Assembly (NCBI RefSeq): GCF_900114255.1
Contig: NZ_FOSL01000009.1
Coordinates: forward strand, 1-64,000
DNA: 64,000 bases
DNA from: Neomesorhizobium albiziae
GTDB lineage: Bacteria > Pseudomonadota > Alphaproteobacteria > Rhizobiales > Rhizobiaceae
Direction of reading: 5' to 3'
Part shown: positions 26,775 through 35,370 of the stretch, piece by piece
How the letters are laid out: each line of letters starts with the position of its first letter
Numbering within the stretch: the first letter of the stretch is position 1
Translations under genes and position numbers: made by a program
The notes under the pieces: generated by a model
What the model was told of the DNA's origin: nothing
Seen by the model: the letters and a program-made list of their open reading frames with translations, nothing else
The model's database searches: none

Positions 26775-27230
26775 TCACTTGGCGTCCGGCGGGATGACGC
26801 CCTTGCGGAAGGCGAAACAGCCATAGAAACGCCGCTCGCCGGTCTGGATGACGCAATAGGCCTGCTTGGCGCGCTCGTAGAAAGCGTAGCGTTCGACCGA
26901 AATCATCGGCCAGGACTTGCCCTCGGCCTTGTCGATCTCCTTCTGCACCTCCTGCTGCACCGCCGGCACCTCTTTTGGCGCGCCGACGATCTCCATGCGG
27001 CCCGCGGCATCGTCGACGAACGTATCCAGCGGGTAGACCGACAGGATGGCGGCTACCGCATCCGCGGCGGTGACGTTGTCGATCCTGAGAAGCTTGCCCA
27101 GGCGCGTTTGCCGGGCTATGGAATCGGAAGGGAAATTGGTGTCGGCCACGATCAGGTCGTCGCCATGGCCCATTGCCCGCAACGCCTGCAGCACCTCGGC
27201 GTTCAGAAGCGGACTGATCCCTTTCAGCAT
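26775..27230 (-). CDS. fucU: L-fucose mutarotase (RbsD/FucU family)
   Basis: A 151-residue protein with LNAEVLQALRAMGHGDDLIVADTNFPS at the start (the His of MGHGD is catalytic) and ISVERYAFYERAKQAYCVIQTGERRFYGCFAFRKG near the end, which is the FucU rather than the RbsD pattern. It interconverts alpha and beta anomers after import. It sits between the ATPase gene and the kinase gene and supports fucose or a related sugar as the substrate. Confidence 0.85.
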   Translation of the reverse strand: MLKGISPLLNAEVLQALRAMGHGDDLIVADTNFPSDSIARQTRLGKLLRIDNVTAADAVAAILSVYPLDTFVDDAAGRMEIVGAPKEVPAVQQEVQKEIDKAEGKSWPMISVERYAFYERAKQAYCVIQTGERRFYGCFAFRKGVIPPDAK

Positions 27231-27262
27231 GTCTTTCTCCCCATCGCGAAATCAATAGCCGG

Positions 27263-28321
27263 CTAAATCCGTTGCGCGGTTTGCGCGTGAAACAGGTGAA
27301 CGCGGTCCGGCCGCGGCCTGAGATGGATGGTGTCGCCGGGCTTGAAATCATGCCGCTCGCGAAACAGCGCCACCAGCTTGCTTTCGCCGGCGCGCAGGAA
27401 AACCATGGTTTCCGAGCCTGTCGGCTCGACCACCGAAATCTGCGCGGGAAACCCGTCGGAGGCCAGTTCGAGATGTTCGGGCCGGATGCCGAACAGCACC
27501 GGCTGGCCGTCGGAGACGGCATGCCTGCCGGCGACGGGCAAGGTGACGCCTTCGAGCGAAACAGCAGGCTTGTCGCCACCTGCCACCGTACCGGTCAATA
27601 TGTTCATCGAAGGCGAGCCAATGAAACCCGCGACGAAGAGATTGGCCGGCCGGTCGAACAGTTCGAGCGGCGCCCCCACCTGTTCGACGCGCCCGTCCTG
27701 CATGACGACGATCTTGTCGGCCATGGTCATCGCCTCGACCTGGTCGTGGGTGACGTAGACGGTGGTGGTTTTCAGGCGCTGGTGCAGTTCCTTGATCTCG
27801 GTGCGCATCTGGACGCGCAATTTGGCGTCGAGGTTGGAAAGCGGCTCGTCGAACAGGAAGACCTGCGGGTTGCGCACGATGGCGCGGCCCATGGCGACGC
27901 GCTGCCGCTGGCCACCGGAAAGCTGGCGGGGGTAGCGCTGTAGATAAGGCTTGAGGCCAAGGATATCGGCGGCCCTGCCAACGCGTTCCTCGATTTCCCT
28001 GGGATCGGTGCGCCTGAGTTTGAGGGCGAAAGCCATGTTCTGCGCCACCGTCTTGTGCGGATAGAGCGCGTAATTCTGGAATACCATGGCGATGTCGCGT
28101 TCGGCGGGGGCCAGGTTGTTGACGACCTTGTCGCCGATCGCCACCTGCCCGCCGGTGACGCTTTCCAGCCCGGCGATCATGCGCAGCAACGTCGACTTGC
28201 CGCAGCCGGACGGCCCCACCAGCACGACGAACTCGCCATCGGCTATGTCGATCGAGACTCCGTGAATGACTTCCACGGCTTCGAACGCCTTGCGGACGTC
28301 GCGAATGGTCACCTTCGCCAT
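27263..28321 (-). CDS. ABC sugar importer ATPase (UgpC/MalK type)
   Basis: A 352-residue ATPase with GPSGCGKST, the Q-loop [22 protein letters not shown], Walker [16 protein letters not shown] and a C-terminal regulatory domain ([11 protein letters not shown]). GGGAGGA lies directly before two ATG codons; the second, at 28321, has better spacing. It leads the fucU-kinase operon and is divergent from the binding-protein and permease genes whose transport it must power. Confidence 0.9.
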   Translation of the reverse strand: MAKVTIRDVRKAFEAVEVIHGVSIDIADGEFVVLVGPSGCGKSTLLRMIAGLESVTGGQVAIGDKVVNNLAPAERDIAMVFQNYALYPHKTVAQNMAFALKLRRTDPREIEERVGRAADILGLKPYLQRYPRQLSGGQRQRVAMGRAIVRNPQVFLFDEPLSNLDAKLRVQMRTEIKELHQRLKTTTVYVTHDQVEAMTMADKIVVMQDGRVEQVGAPLELFDRPANLFVAGFIGSPSMNILTGTVAGGDKPAVSLEGVTLPVAGRHAVSDGQPVLFGIRPEHLELASDGFPAQISVVEPTGSETMVFLRAGESKLVALFRERHDFKPGDTIHLRPRPDRVHLFHAQTAQRI

Positions 28322-28397
28322 CATTCCTCCCATGCGGCCGGGCGACTGGCCGTGCGAAACGATTAGCCGACCGATTGGCGAGTGTCCACCGCGCTAA

Positions 28398-28407
28398 CAA
28401 TCGATTG
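28398..28407. promoter_or_regulatory. Candidate operator in the ATPase/binding-protein divergent promoter
   Basis: CAATCGATTG is a perfect 10-bp palindrome with a central CG, the style of LacI-family sites, placed in the 274-base gap between the divergent transporter genes. Related half-sites (ACGATT, CGATTGG) occur just upstream. Ten bases occur by chance often enough to keep confidence low. Confidence 0.3.
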
Positions 28408-28595
28408 AAAATTCCCGGCGACTTGATCCATACTGCTTTGGCTTGGACTGGTGTTGTTTCCCGGAAGAGGAAGCATGCAGCGCGGCGGGTTTGGGAAGGA
28501 GCCTGCCGAGAGACCGTTGCACAGCGCGACCGGAAGCCACCTGCCGAAGAGTTCCAGCCACAGCGCTGGGCCGATCACTTCAGGGAGGAATGACT

Positions 28596-30272
28596 ATGCG
28601 AAAAGAGGTCTACGACCGGCTGATGCAGTTGCAATCCAGCCGTCGAAACGTTTTGAAAGGTGCTGCGGCGGTTGGCGCGCTTGCCGCAGGATCGTCCGGT
28701 TTCATAGGTGCGCTAACCCGGCCCGCCAGCGCTCAGGACGATCTGCGCGCGCAGATCCTGCAGATCCCGGGCGTCGGCAAAGGACAGCCGACCGACGCCG
28801 ATTTCCAGAAAGTCGGCGAACTGTGCCTCGCCGCCACCAAGGCCAACGTCAAGGAAGGCGAGTTCGCCGGCGTCGAACTGACCTTCATGGGTCTCAACAA
28901 CCAGAACCTGCACAACGTATTGTTCCGCGGCTTCCTGAAACCGTGGGAGGCCTATACCGGCGCCAAGATCAACTGGATCGACCTGGCGCAGGCCGACTAC
29001 AACGCCCGCCTGCAGCAGTCGATCGCCACCAGCACCGTCGACTTCGACATCCTGCAGATGGGGGCGCCCTTCGAGGGCGATGTCTGCGGCAAAGGCCTGA
29101 CCTCCGAGATGCCGGATTGGGTCAAGGCGCAGATCGACATGCAGGACGTCGTCAGCTACCTGCAGCCGCCGGTCGGCACCTGGGACGGCAAGCAATACCG
29201 CATTACCGTCGACGGCGACGCCCACAACTTCAACTACCGCACCGACGTGTTCTCCGACGCAGCGCTTGCCGAAGCGTGGAAAGCCGATACCGGTGACAAG
29301 GCCGGCCTGGCCGAATGGGGCGTGCCAAAGACCTGGCAGCAGGTGCAGGCAACGACGAAGTTTCTCAAGGGCAAGCAGGTCGGCGGCCAGGATGTCTATG
29401 GCTATCTCGACGCGCCAAAGGCCTGGGGCGGTTTCGGCTTCTATTTCCTCGGCAGCCGCGCTTCCGCCTACGCCAAGCACCCAGACGACAAGGCCTGGCT
29501 GTTCGACCCCGACACGATGAAGCCGCGCATCAACAACCCGGCCTGGGTACGGGCGATCCAGGACGTCATCGACGCGCTGCCTTCGGAGCCGCCGGACCAG
29601 ATCAACGCCGATCCCAACCAGACGGCGTTCCAGCAGTTCCTCGCCGGCACCGGCTCGATGGTGGTGTGGTGGGGCGATGTCGGCTCCAACGTCAAGACCA
29701 ACGATTCCTCGGTGGTCGGCGACATCACCGGCTTCTCGATCCTGCCGGGCTCGGACGACGTCTACAACTCCAAGACCGGCCAGTGGGACAAGCTGGCGAG
29801 CGGCCCGAACTATGCGCCGAACTGCGCCTATATCGGCTGGGGCGTCTATGTGATGGCGCGCGTCGACAGCGATGAAAAGAAGAAGAAGGCGGCGTGGTCG
29901 GCGGCGGCACATCTCGGCGGCAAGGACCTGTCGCTCTGGTGCGCAGCCTATCCCTCAGGCTTCCAGCCTTACCGCAACAGCCATTTCAACATTCCGGAAT
30001 GGGTGGCGGCGGGCTACGACGAGGCCTTCATCTCGTCCTATCTCAAGTCGGAAGCAGACAGCTACAACCACCCGAACGCGGCGATCGAACCCCGCATTCC
30101 CGGCATCTTCCAGTACTATTCGGTCGCGGAAGACGAACTGGCGAAAACCTTCGCCGGCCAGGGAACCGCGCAGGAGGGCGCCGACCGCATCGCGGCGGCG
30201 TGGGAGAAGATCACCGACCAGATCGGCCGCGAGAACCAGATCAAGCTCTACAAGGCTTCACTGGGCATGTGA
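28596..30272 (+). CDS. Tat-exported sugar-binding protein of ABC importer
   Basis: A 558-residue family 1 extracellular binding protein, longer than most. The leader MRKEVYDRLMQLQSSRRNVLKG has a twin-arginine SRRxVLK motif and a hydrophobic stretch ending ALTRPASAQD, so export as a folded protein is expected. AGGGAGGAA lies five bases before the ATG at 28596; another ATG at 28590 is too close to it. Motifs FDILQMGAPFEGD and MVVWWGDVGSNVK fit the family. It is the first gene of the rightward importer operon. Confidence 0.88.
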   Translation: MRKEVYDRLMQLQSSRRNVLKGAAAVGALAAGSSGFIGALTRPASAQDDLRAQILQIPGVGKGQPTDADFQKVGELCLAATKANVKEGEFAGVELTFMGLNNQNLHNVLFRGFLKPWEAYTGAKINWIDLAQADYNARLQQSIATSTVDFDILQMGAPFEGDVCGKGLTSEMPDWVKAQIDMQDVVSYLQPPVGTWDGKQYRITVDGDAHNFNYRTDVFSDAALAEAWKADTGDKAGLAEWGVPKTWQQVQATTKFLKGKQVGGQDVYGYLDAPKAWGGFGFYFLGSRASAYAKHPDDKAWLFDPDTMKPRINNPAWVRAIQDVIDALPSEPPDQINADPNQTAFQQFLAGTGSMVVWWGDVGSNVKTNDSSVVGDITGFSILPGSDDVYNSKTGQWDKLASGPNYAPNCAYIGWGVYVMARVDSDEKKKKAAWSAAAHLGGKDLSLWCAAYPSGFQPYRNSHFNIPEWVAAGYDEAFISSYLKSEADSYNHPNAAIEPRIPGIFQYYSVAEDELAKTFAGQGTAQEGADRIAAAWEKITDQIGRENQIKLYKASLGM

Positions 30273-30285
30273 CGGCGCAACACAG

Positions 30286-30318
30286 GGCTGGCGGCGGACA
30301 AGGCCGCCAGCCTTTCGT
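30286..30318 (+). terminator. Hairpin with T-rich tail between binding-protein and permease genes
   Basis: GGCTGGCGGC (30286-30295) pairs perfectly with GCCGCCAGCC (30303-30312) around a seven-base loop, followed by TTTCGTTT. It looks like a partial terminator or 3' stabiliser, which would let the binding protein be made in excess over the permeases downstream. Confidence 0.7.
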
Positions 30319-30384
30319 TTCGCATATCGGTGCAACCCAAGGCCATCGGTGACGATGCAATGAACACTACGATCCGGAACGTGC

Positions 30385-31473
30385 ATGGCACTTGAGGTCG
30401 TGACGGACGACATACCGGCGGCGCGGCGCAATGCCGGCAAGCTGATCATCGGGCTCGGTTCGCTGCTGCTCGTGGCGGCGTTCGCCATGCAGATTCTGTA
30501 CAAATCGGGCGCCACACCGCTCGGCTATGACACGTGGCGCGTGGTGCTCTATGCCTATGTGGTTTGGGGCGCAGCGCTCGGCATCGGCCAGGTGCTGATG
30601 CGCGGCGAGGCCGGGTGGCGGGCGCTTTTCATCCTGCCGGCGGTGCTGTTCACCGTGGCGATGGTGATCTTCCCGACGCTGTTCGGCTTCTACATCGCCA
30701 TGACCGACTGGAACTTGTCGAGCTTTTCCGGCCGCAAGTTCAACGGCCTCGACAATTTCTGGCAGATGCTGGCCGACCCGTACTACCGCAACGCGCTCGT
30801 CAACATGATCTATTACGTGCTGGCGGTGCTGGTCGAGTATGTCGTCGCCTTCGGGCTTGCGCTGCTGCTCAACGCGCAGATCCGCGCGCGAAAATTCTTC
30901 CGCGTCGTCTTCCTGCTGCCGCTGATGCTGTCGCCCGTCGCGGTTTCCTGGATGATCGGCAAATCGCTGATGGAATACCGCTTCGGGCCGGCGGCGAAGC
31001 TGGCGCGCTGGCTTGGCTGGGATACGCCGGCCTTCTTCGCCACGCCCGAAATCGCCCGCCTCAGCATCATGTTCCTCGACGCCTGGACGTTCATCCCCTT
31101 CATGATGATCATGCTGCTCGCCGGCCTGCAGGCGCTGCCGAAAGATGTGATGGAGGCCGCCCATGTCGACGGCGCAACGCCCTGGCAGGCCTTCTGGGGC
31201 GTCACTTTCCCGCTGATGCTGCCGGTGTCGATCACCGCGGTGATCCTGCGCATCATTTTCAAGCTGAAGCTCGCCGACATCGTCATCAACGTCACCTCGG
31301 GCGGACCGGGAGGCGCCACCGATACGGTCACCAGCTTCATCTTCCGGGAATACCGCGACCGCTCCAATGTCGGCTACGGCACCATGCTTGCGATGGTCTA
31401 CCTCATCCTGATCATCATCTTCATCACCCTGCTCCTGAAATTCGTCAGCCGGTGGACCCGCGATGTCAACTGA
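30385..31473 (+). CDS. ABC sugar importer permease (first)
   Basis: A 362-residue permease with two extra N-terminal helices before the usual six. The EAA loop is VMEAAHVDGATPWQAFWGVTFPLMLP. The core FILPAVLFTVAMVIFPTLFGFYIAMTDW follows the UgpA/MalF pattern. It overlaps the second permease by 11 bases. An alternative, shorter start inside the first helix cannot be excluded, since the ribosome site before this ATG is weak. Confidence 0.87.
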   Translation: MALEVVTDDIPAARRNAGKLIIGLGSLLLVAAFAMQILYKSGATPLGYDTWRVVLYAYVVWGAALGIGQVLMRGEAGWRALFILPAVLFTVAMVIFPTLFGFYIAMTDWNLSSFSGRKFNGLDNFWQMLADPYYRNALVNMIYYVLAVLVEYVVAFGLALLLNAQIRARKFFRVVFLLPLMLSPVAVSWMIGKSLMEYRFGPAAKLARWLGWDTPAFFATPEIARLSIMFLDAWTFIPFMMIMLLAGLQALPKDVMEAAHVDGATPWQAFWGVTFPLMLPVSITAVILRIIFKLKLADIVINVTSGGPGGATDTVTSFIFREYRDRSNVGYGTMLAMVYLILIIIFITLLLKFVSRWTRDVN

Positions 31474-32395
31474 AGTGATTTCCAGCGGCATGATCGGGGA
31501 GAGCGCGGTTACGCCGGGAATGAAGGCCCGGTTTCTCGGCAGCCGCGCGCTGATCTACGGCGCGTTGCTATTGTGGGCGTTCATTTGCCTGTTCCCGCTC
31601 TACTGGACGGTGACCACCTCCTTCAAACAGGCAGTGAACGTGACCCAGGGCCACCTTATTCCGTGGGTCGATTTCCAGCCCGACTGGAAGGGCTGGCGGT
31701 CGCTCGGCCTGTCGCCAGACACGATCGGCACGACATCGACGGTGCGCGACGAATTCGTCAAGCGTTTCACCAACAGCGTCATCACCAGCGTCTGCGCCTC
31801 TCTGCTCGCCATCGTCATCGGCAGCCTCGCGGCCTATGGGCTGACACGCTTCAAGTACCGCTTCGCATGGATGCGCAATGACGACATCTCGTTCTTCTTC
31901 CTGTCGCAGCTGATCTTGCCGCCCGTCGTCCTCGCGCTGCCCTTCCTCGTCCTCTACAAGGAACTCAACCTCCTGGATTCGCGCATCGGCCTCATCCTAC
32001 TCTACGCGCTGATGGTGCTGCCCATCGTCATCTGGATCATGCGCGACCAGTTCAAGTCGATCCCGATCGAACTGGAGGAAGCAGCCCTCGTCGACGGCCT
32101 TTCGGTCTGGGGCGCATTCTTTCAAATCGTGCTTCCCATCGCGCTGCCCGGCATGGTCGCCGCCTTCGTGCTGTCGCTGGTGCTGTGCTGGAACGAATAT
32201 TTCTTCGCAGCACTTCTGACCAGCACCGACGCCAAGACCCTGCCTGTGATGGTGGCCAGCCAGACCGGCTCGCAAGGCATCAACTGGTGGTCGATGGCGG
32301 CGCTCTCGACCGCTGCGATCGCGCCGCTGGTCATCATCGGCGTCGTGCTCGAACGCTATATCATCCAAGGCATGACCGCAGGCGCGGTGAAATAG
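31463..32395 (+). CDS. ABC sugar importer permease (second)
   Basis: A 310-residue permease of the MalG/UgpE type with six helices and the EAA loop ELEEAALVDGLSVWGAFFQIVLPIALPG. FPLYWTVTTSFKQAVNV near the N terminus and the periplasmic insert after it are typical. It completes the importer with the preceding permease, the Tat-exported binding protein and the divergent ATPase. Its end converges with the creatininase-like gene. Confidence 0.88.
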   Translation: MSTEVISSGMIGESAVTPGMKARFLGSRALIYGALLLWAFICLFPLYWTVTTSFKQAVNVTQGHLIPWVDFQPDWKGWRSLGLSPDTIGTTSTVRDEFVKRFTNSVITSVCASLLAIVIGSLAAYGLTRFKYRFAWMRNDDISFFFLSQLILPPVVLALPFLVLYKELNLLDSRIGLILLYALMVLPIVIWIMRDQFKSIPIELEEAALVDGLSVWGAFFQIVLPIALPGMVAAFVLSLVLCWNEYFFAALLTSTDAKTLPVMVASQTGSQGINWWSMAALSTAAIAPLVIIGVVLERYIIQGMTAGAVK

Positions 32396-32422
32396 TTCCG
32401 GGCTTCGCCGATGTCTTGCGCC

Positions 32423-33166
32423 CTACCCCTTAAGCAGCGTCCGCATGCGGGCCAGGACAAGATCGCGGCCTTTGCGGCCAAGCTCGGCGGAAGCATCCTT
32501 GGCGCTCGCCGTGTACCAGCCCTTGTTTTCGGGAAACCTGTCCATGTCCACCGCTTCCGGACACAGCGCCATCATCAGCGACGTCTCGCCGATGCCGGCA
32601 TGGTCGAACGGATATTGCGCGATGATGGCCGCATCCATGAGCGGATGGATCTTGATCCAGTTGAAGGGATCGCTGCCGGTGGCATGCTGGGCGTAGTAAT
32701 CCGCCATCTCGTTGTTGCCCCACCAGCCCTCGCCCCGCTGCTTTTCCAGGAACCGGAAGATCGCCTGCCGCCCGGCAAACTTGAAGGCGAGGTCGGTCGG
32801 CATGCCGGCGACAAAATTCTCCGTCTGGTGATGGATGAACCCATGGATGTTGCGGAAGCCGACCCGCAACAGCCCGAGAAACAATTCCTCGGCGAAGAGC
32901 GCAAGCTTTCCCGCGTCGGCGTGGACCGAGCCGTTGCGCTCCGGCGGCTCGACCGCATAGCTCGCCGCGCCGTAATAGAAGGGCGGCAGGACGACCATCT
33001 GCATCTCCTGCTCCAGCAGGTCCACGAGCTTGATGACCGCAATGGTGTCCATGCCGAACGCCATGTGCTCGCCATGGTATTCGAGCACGCCGAGCGGCAG
33101 CACGACCGGCCAGTTTTCGTCGATCGCCCGGCGCAGTTGATGAGGCAACATGAGTTCGTAACGCAT
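32423..33166 (-). CDS. Creatininase-family protein with an altered core motif
   Basis: A 247-residue protein. VVLPLGVLEYHGEHMAFGMDTI retains the Glu, His and Asp of the creatininase metal site, but the usual GNGHGGN segment is replaced by FRNIHGFIHHQTENF. Family members hydrolyse cyclic amides or open lactam/lactone-like rings with two metal ions. In a sugar locus next to a sugar dehydrogenase, a lactone or similar cyclic substrate is conceivable. It is divergent from the aldo/keto reductase, sharing a 155-base promoter gap. Confidence 0.7.
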   Translation of the reverse strand: MRYELMLPHQLRRAIDENWPVVLPLGVLEYHGEHMAFGMDTIAVIKLVDLLEQEMQMVVLPPFYYGAASYAVEPPERNGSVHADAGKLALFAEELFLGLLRVGFRNIHGFIHHQTENFVAGMPTDLAFKFAGRQAIFRFLEKQRGEGWWGNNEMADYYAQHATGSDPFNWIKIHPLMDAAIIAQYPFDHAGIGETSLMMALCPEAVDMDRFPENKGWYTASAKDASAELGRKGRDLVLARMRTLLKG

Positions 33167-33321
33167 GGGGTATATGCCGCCCTGTATCGCCCCGCACGGG
33201 GGAAAAATCGCTCGGCGAAGCTAACAACGCGCCTGTCTGCTGTCCAATGCTCAAGCGGGCTTTTGGCGTCATGGCGTTGCGCTGGTTTGCCGGCGCAAAG
33301 AGACTGGAAGGAACGTCATCA

Positions 33322-34362
33322 ATGAAGACAAAACACTGGCAACGCGGCGGAAATGCCCGGCTGGCGTTCACCGAACTCGGCTTCGGTTCGGCCCCGCTCG
33401 GGAACCTCTACCGCGCGATTTCTGATGACGATGCCGACGCCGTTCTGGCCGAATCGTGGAATTCCGGCTGCCGCTATTTCGACAGCGCGCCGCTCTACGG
33501 CCTCGGGCTTTCCGAAACGCGCCTCAACCGGTTCCTGCGTGGCAAACCGCGCGACGAATACCTGCTCTCCACCAAGGTCGGCCGCATCCTCGAAGTGTGC
33601 GCTCCCGAAGAGCGCACCGGCATCGGCAAATTCTTCGACACGCCGACCCGGCGCGAGCGCTACGACTACAGCTACGACGGCGTCATGCGCTCCTTCGAAG
33701 CATCGCTGGAGCGGCTGGGTGTCGACCACGTCGACATCCTCTACGTTCACGATCTCGACCTTTTCACGCATGGATCGCAGGCAGCACTCGACCCGAAGCG
33801 TGAAGAATTCATGCGCTCCGGCTACAGCGCGCTCGTCTCGCTGCGTGACCAGAAGGTGATCAGCGCGTTCGGCGGCGGCCTTAACGAATCCGAGGCCAGC
33901 CAATGGCTGGCGGAACGCGGCGATTTCGATCTTTTCCTGCTGGCCGGTCGCTACACGCTGCTGGAGCAGGCGGCGCTCGAAACCTTCCTGCCGCTCTGCC
34001 AGCAACGCGGCATCGGCATCGTGCTCGGCGGCCCCTACAATTCGGGCATCCTGGCGGCCGGGCCCAAAGCCGGCGCCTTTTTCAACTATTCGGAAGCGCC
34101 GCAAACCGTGATTAAGCGCGTGGCGCGTATCGAGGCGGTGTGCCAGCGCCACGGCGTCAGGCTGATCGAGGCAGCGCTGAAGTTTCCGCTGATGCATCCT
34201 TCCGTCGTCTCGGTCATTCCGGGAGGCCAATCGGTCGCCGAAGTGCGCAGCAATCGGTCGATCCTCAACGTCGAAATTCCCACAGCACTTTGGGACGATT
34301 TGAAGGGTCAAGGCCTGATGCGGCCGGATGCGCCGACCGTGGCCGGAAAGGCAGCGGCATGA
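33322..34362 (+). CDS. Aldo/keto reductase, L-fucose (D-threo-aldose) 1-dehydrogenase type
   Basis: A 346-residue aldo/keto reductase. The catalytic tetrad is visible as Asp and Tyr in YFDSAPLYGLGLSE, Lys in LLSTKVGRIL and His in ILYVHDLDL. The ATG at 33322 follows GGAAGGAACG; the open frame before it is not protein-like. It overlaps the lactonase by ATGA, so oxidation of the aldose to its 1,5-lactone is immediately followed by ring opening. L-fucose is likely given the mutarotase, but L-galactose or D-arabinose are also possible. Confidence 0.83.
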   Translation: MKTKHWQRGGNARLAFTELGFGSAPLGNLYRAISDDDADAVLAESWNSGCRYFDSAPLYGLGLSETRLNRFLRGKPRDEYLLSTKVGRILEVCAPEERTGIGKFFDTPTRRERYDYSYDGVMRSFEASLERLGVDHVDILYVHDLDLFTHGSQAALDPKREEFMRSGYSALVSLRDQKVISAFGGGLNESEASQWLAERGDFDLFLLAGRYTLLEQAALETFLPLCQQRGIGIVLGGPYNSGILAAGPKAGAFFNYSEAPQTVIKRVARIEAVCQRHGVRLIEAALKFPLMHPSVVSVIPGGQSVAEVRSNRSILNVEIPTALWDDLKGQGLMRPDAPTVAGKAAA

Positions 34363-35210
34363 CCATCCGTATCGACGCACACCAGCATTTCTGGAATCCG
34401 GCCCGCGGCGACTACGACTGGATGCCGAGGGACAATGCCGTGCTGAACCGCGTTTACCTGCCTGAAGACCTGGCGCCACGCCTTGCCGAGGCCGGCATTG
34501 CCAAAACCGTGCTGGTGCAGGCGGCGGCGAGTGTCGAAGAAACCGAATACATGCTTGGCATTGCCGACGCGACCGACACCGTCGCCGCTGTGGTCGGCTG
34601 GATCGACTTCGAGGACCGCAGCCATCTCAGGCATCTGGAACGCCTGCGCGACCATCCGAAATTCGTTGGCGTGCGACCGATGATCCAGGACATCCCCGAT
34701 GTCGACTGGATGCTGCGCGACGATGTCCAATGGGCCTATTCGGCACTCGCCGATCTCGACCTGACCTTCGACGCGCTCGGCTTTTCCCGCCACCTCGGCA
34801 ATTTCCTGACACTGCTGAAGCGCTACCCGAAGCTGCGCGTAGTGGTCGATCATTGTATGAAGCCACAGGTCAGGGATCACGGCACGGCGCGCGAGGAACT
34901 TGCGTTCTGGGCGAACGGCATGGCGCGGATTGCCCGCGAGACCGGAGCATACTGCAAACTTTCGGGCCTGGTGACCGAAGCAAACGACGGCTGGAACGTC
35001 GAAGACCTCCGCCCCTATGCGGCGCGCCTGCTGGCAAGCTTCGGACCGGACCGGATGATGTGGGGATCGGACTGGCCGGTCTGCCTGCTCAGCGCCAGCT
35101 ATGCCGACTGGCGCCAGGCCGCGGAAGCGCTCACCGCAGGCTTGGGCGAGGCCGACCGCGATGAGATTTTCGGCGGAACCGCAGCGCGGTTTTACGGGAT
35201 CAAGAACTGA
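34359..35210 (+). CDS. Amidohydrolase, L-fuconolactonase type
   Basis: A 283-residue amidohydrolase 2 family protein. IRIDAHQHFWNPARGDYDWM has the first HxH metal motif, VVVDHCMKPQV the next His, and MMWGSDWPVC the Asp. This signature is shared by fuconolactonases and related sugar lactonases. ATG 34359 overlaps the dehydrogenase stop; longer frames upstream are shadows. It should open the lactone to L-fuconate. Confidence 0.85.
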   Translation: MTIRIDAHQHFWNPARGDYDWMPRDNAVLNRVYLPEDLAPRLAEAGIAKTVLVQAAASVEETEYMLGIADATDTVAAVVGWIDFEDRSHLRHLERLRDHPKFVGVRPMIQDIPDVDWMLRDDVQWAYSALADLDLTFDALGFSRHLGNFLTLLKRYPKLRVVVDHCMKPQVRDHGTAREELAFWANGMARIARETGAYCKLSGLVTEANDGWNVEDLRPYAARLLASFGPDRMMWGSDWPVCLLSASYADWRQAAEALTAGLGEADRDEIFGGTAARFYGIKN

Positions 35211-35229
35211 TCTGGCTCAGCACCACGAA

Positions 35230-35366
35230 ACTGCTTCAGAATTCGCCCTGCCAAGTCATATGGCGTGGTTTTTCGAGAACCGGAGCGGAGCGGACATTCA
35301 GTCCGTAAGCAACGGAAGCGGAGAAAGCCACGTCAGATGGCCGGCAGGGTAGAATTATCAAGCAGT
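35230..35366. repeat. Long imperfect hairpin repeat, family C copy 1
   Basis: Outer arms ACTGCTT/AAGCAGT, AATTC/GAATT and CCCTGCC/GGCAGGG enclose a core hairpin CGGAC-attca-GTCCG (35291-35305) in a CCGGAGCGGAG context. A second copy at 42556-42696 has the same architecture with compensating changes. It fills the space between the converging lactonase and UxaA-family genes and may end both transcripts. Confidence 0.75.
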
Positions 35367-35370
35367 CTCG

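Noticed and set aside
25757-26824. Long upstream extension of the TumE toxin frame through the kinase gene
   Set aside because: It is a shadow of the ribokinase-like gene; similarity to TumE begins only at 25756.
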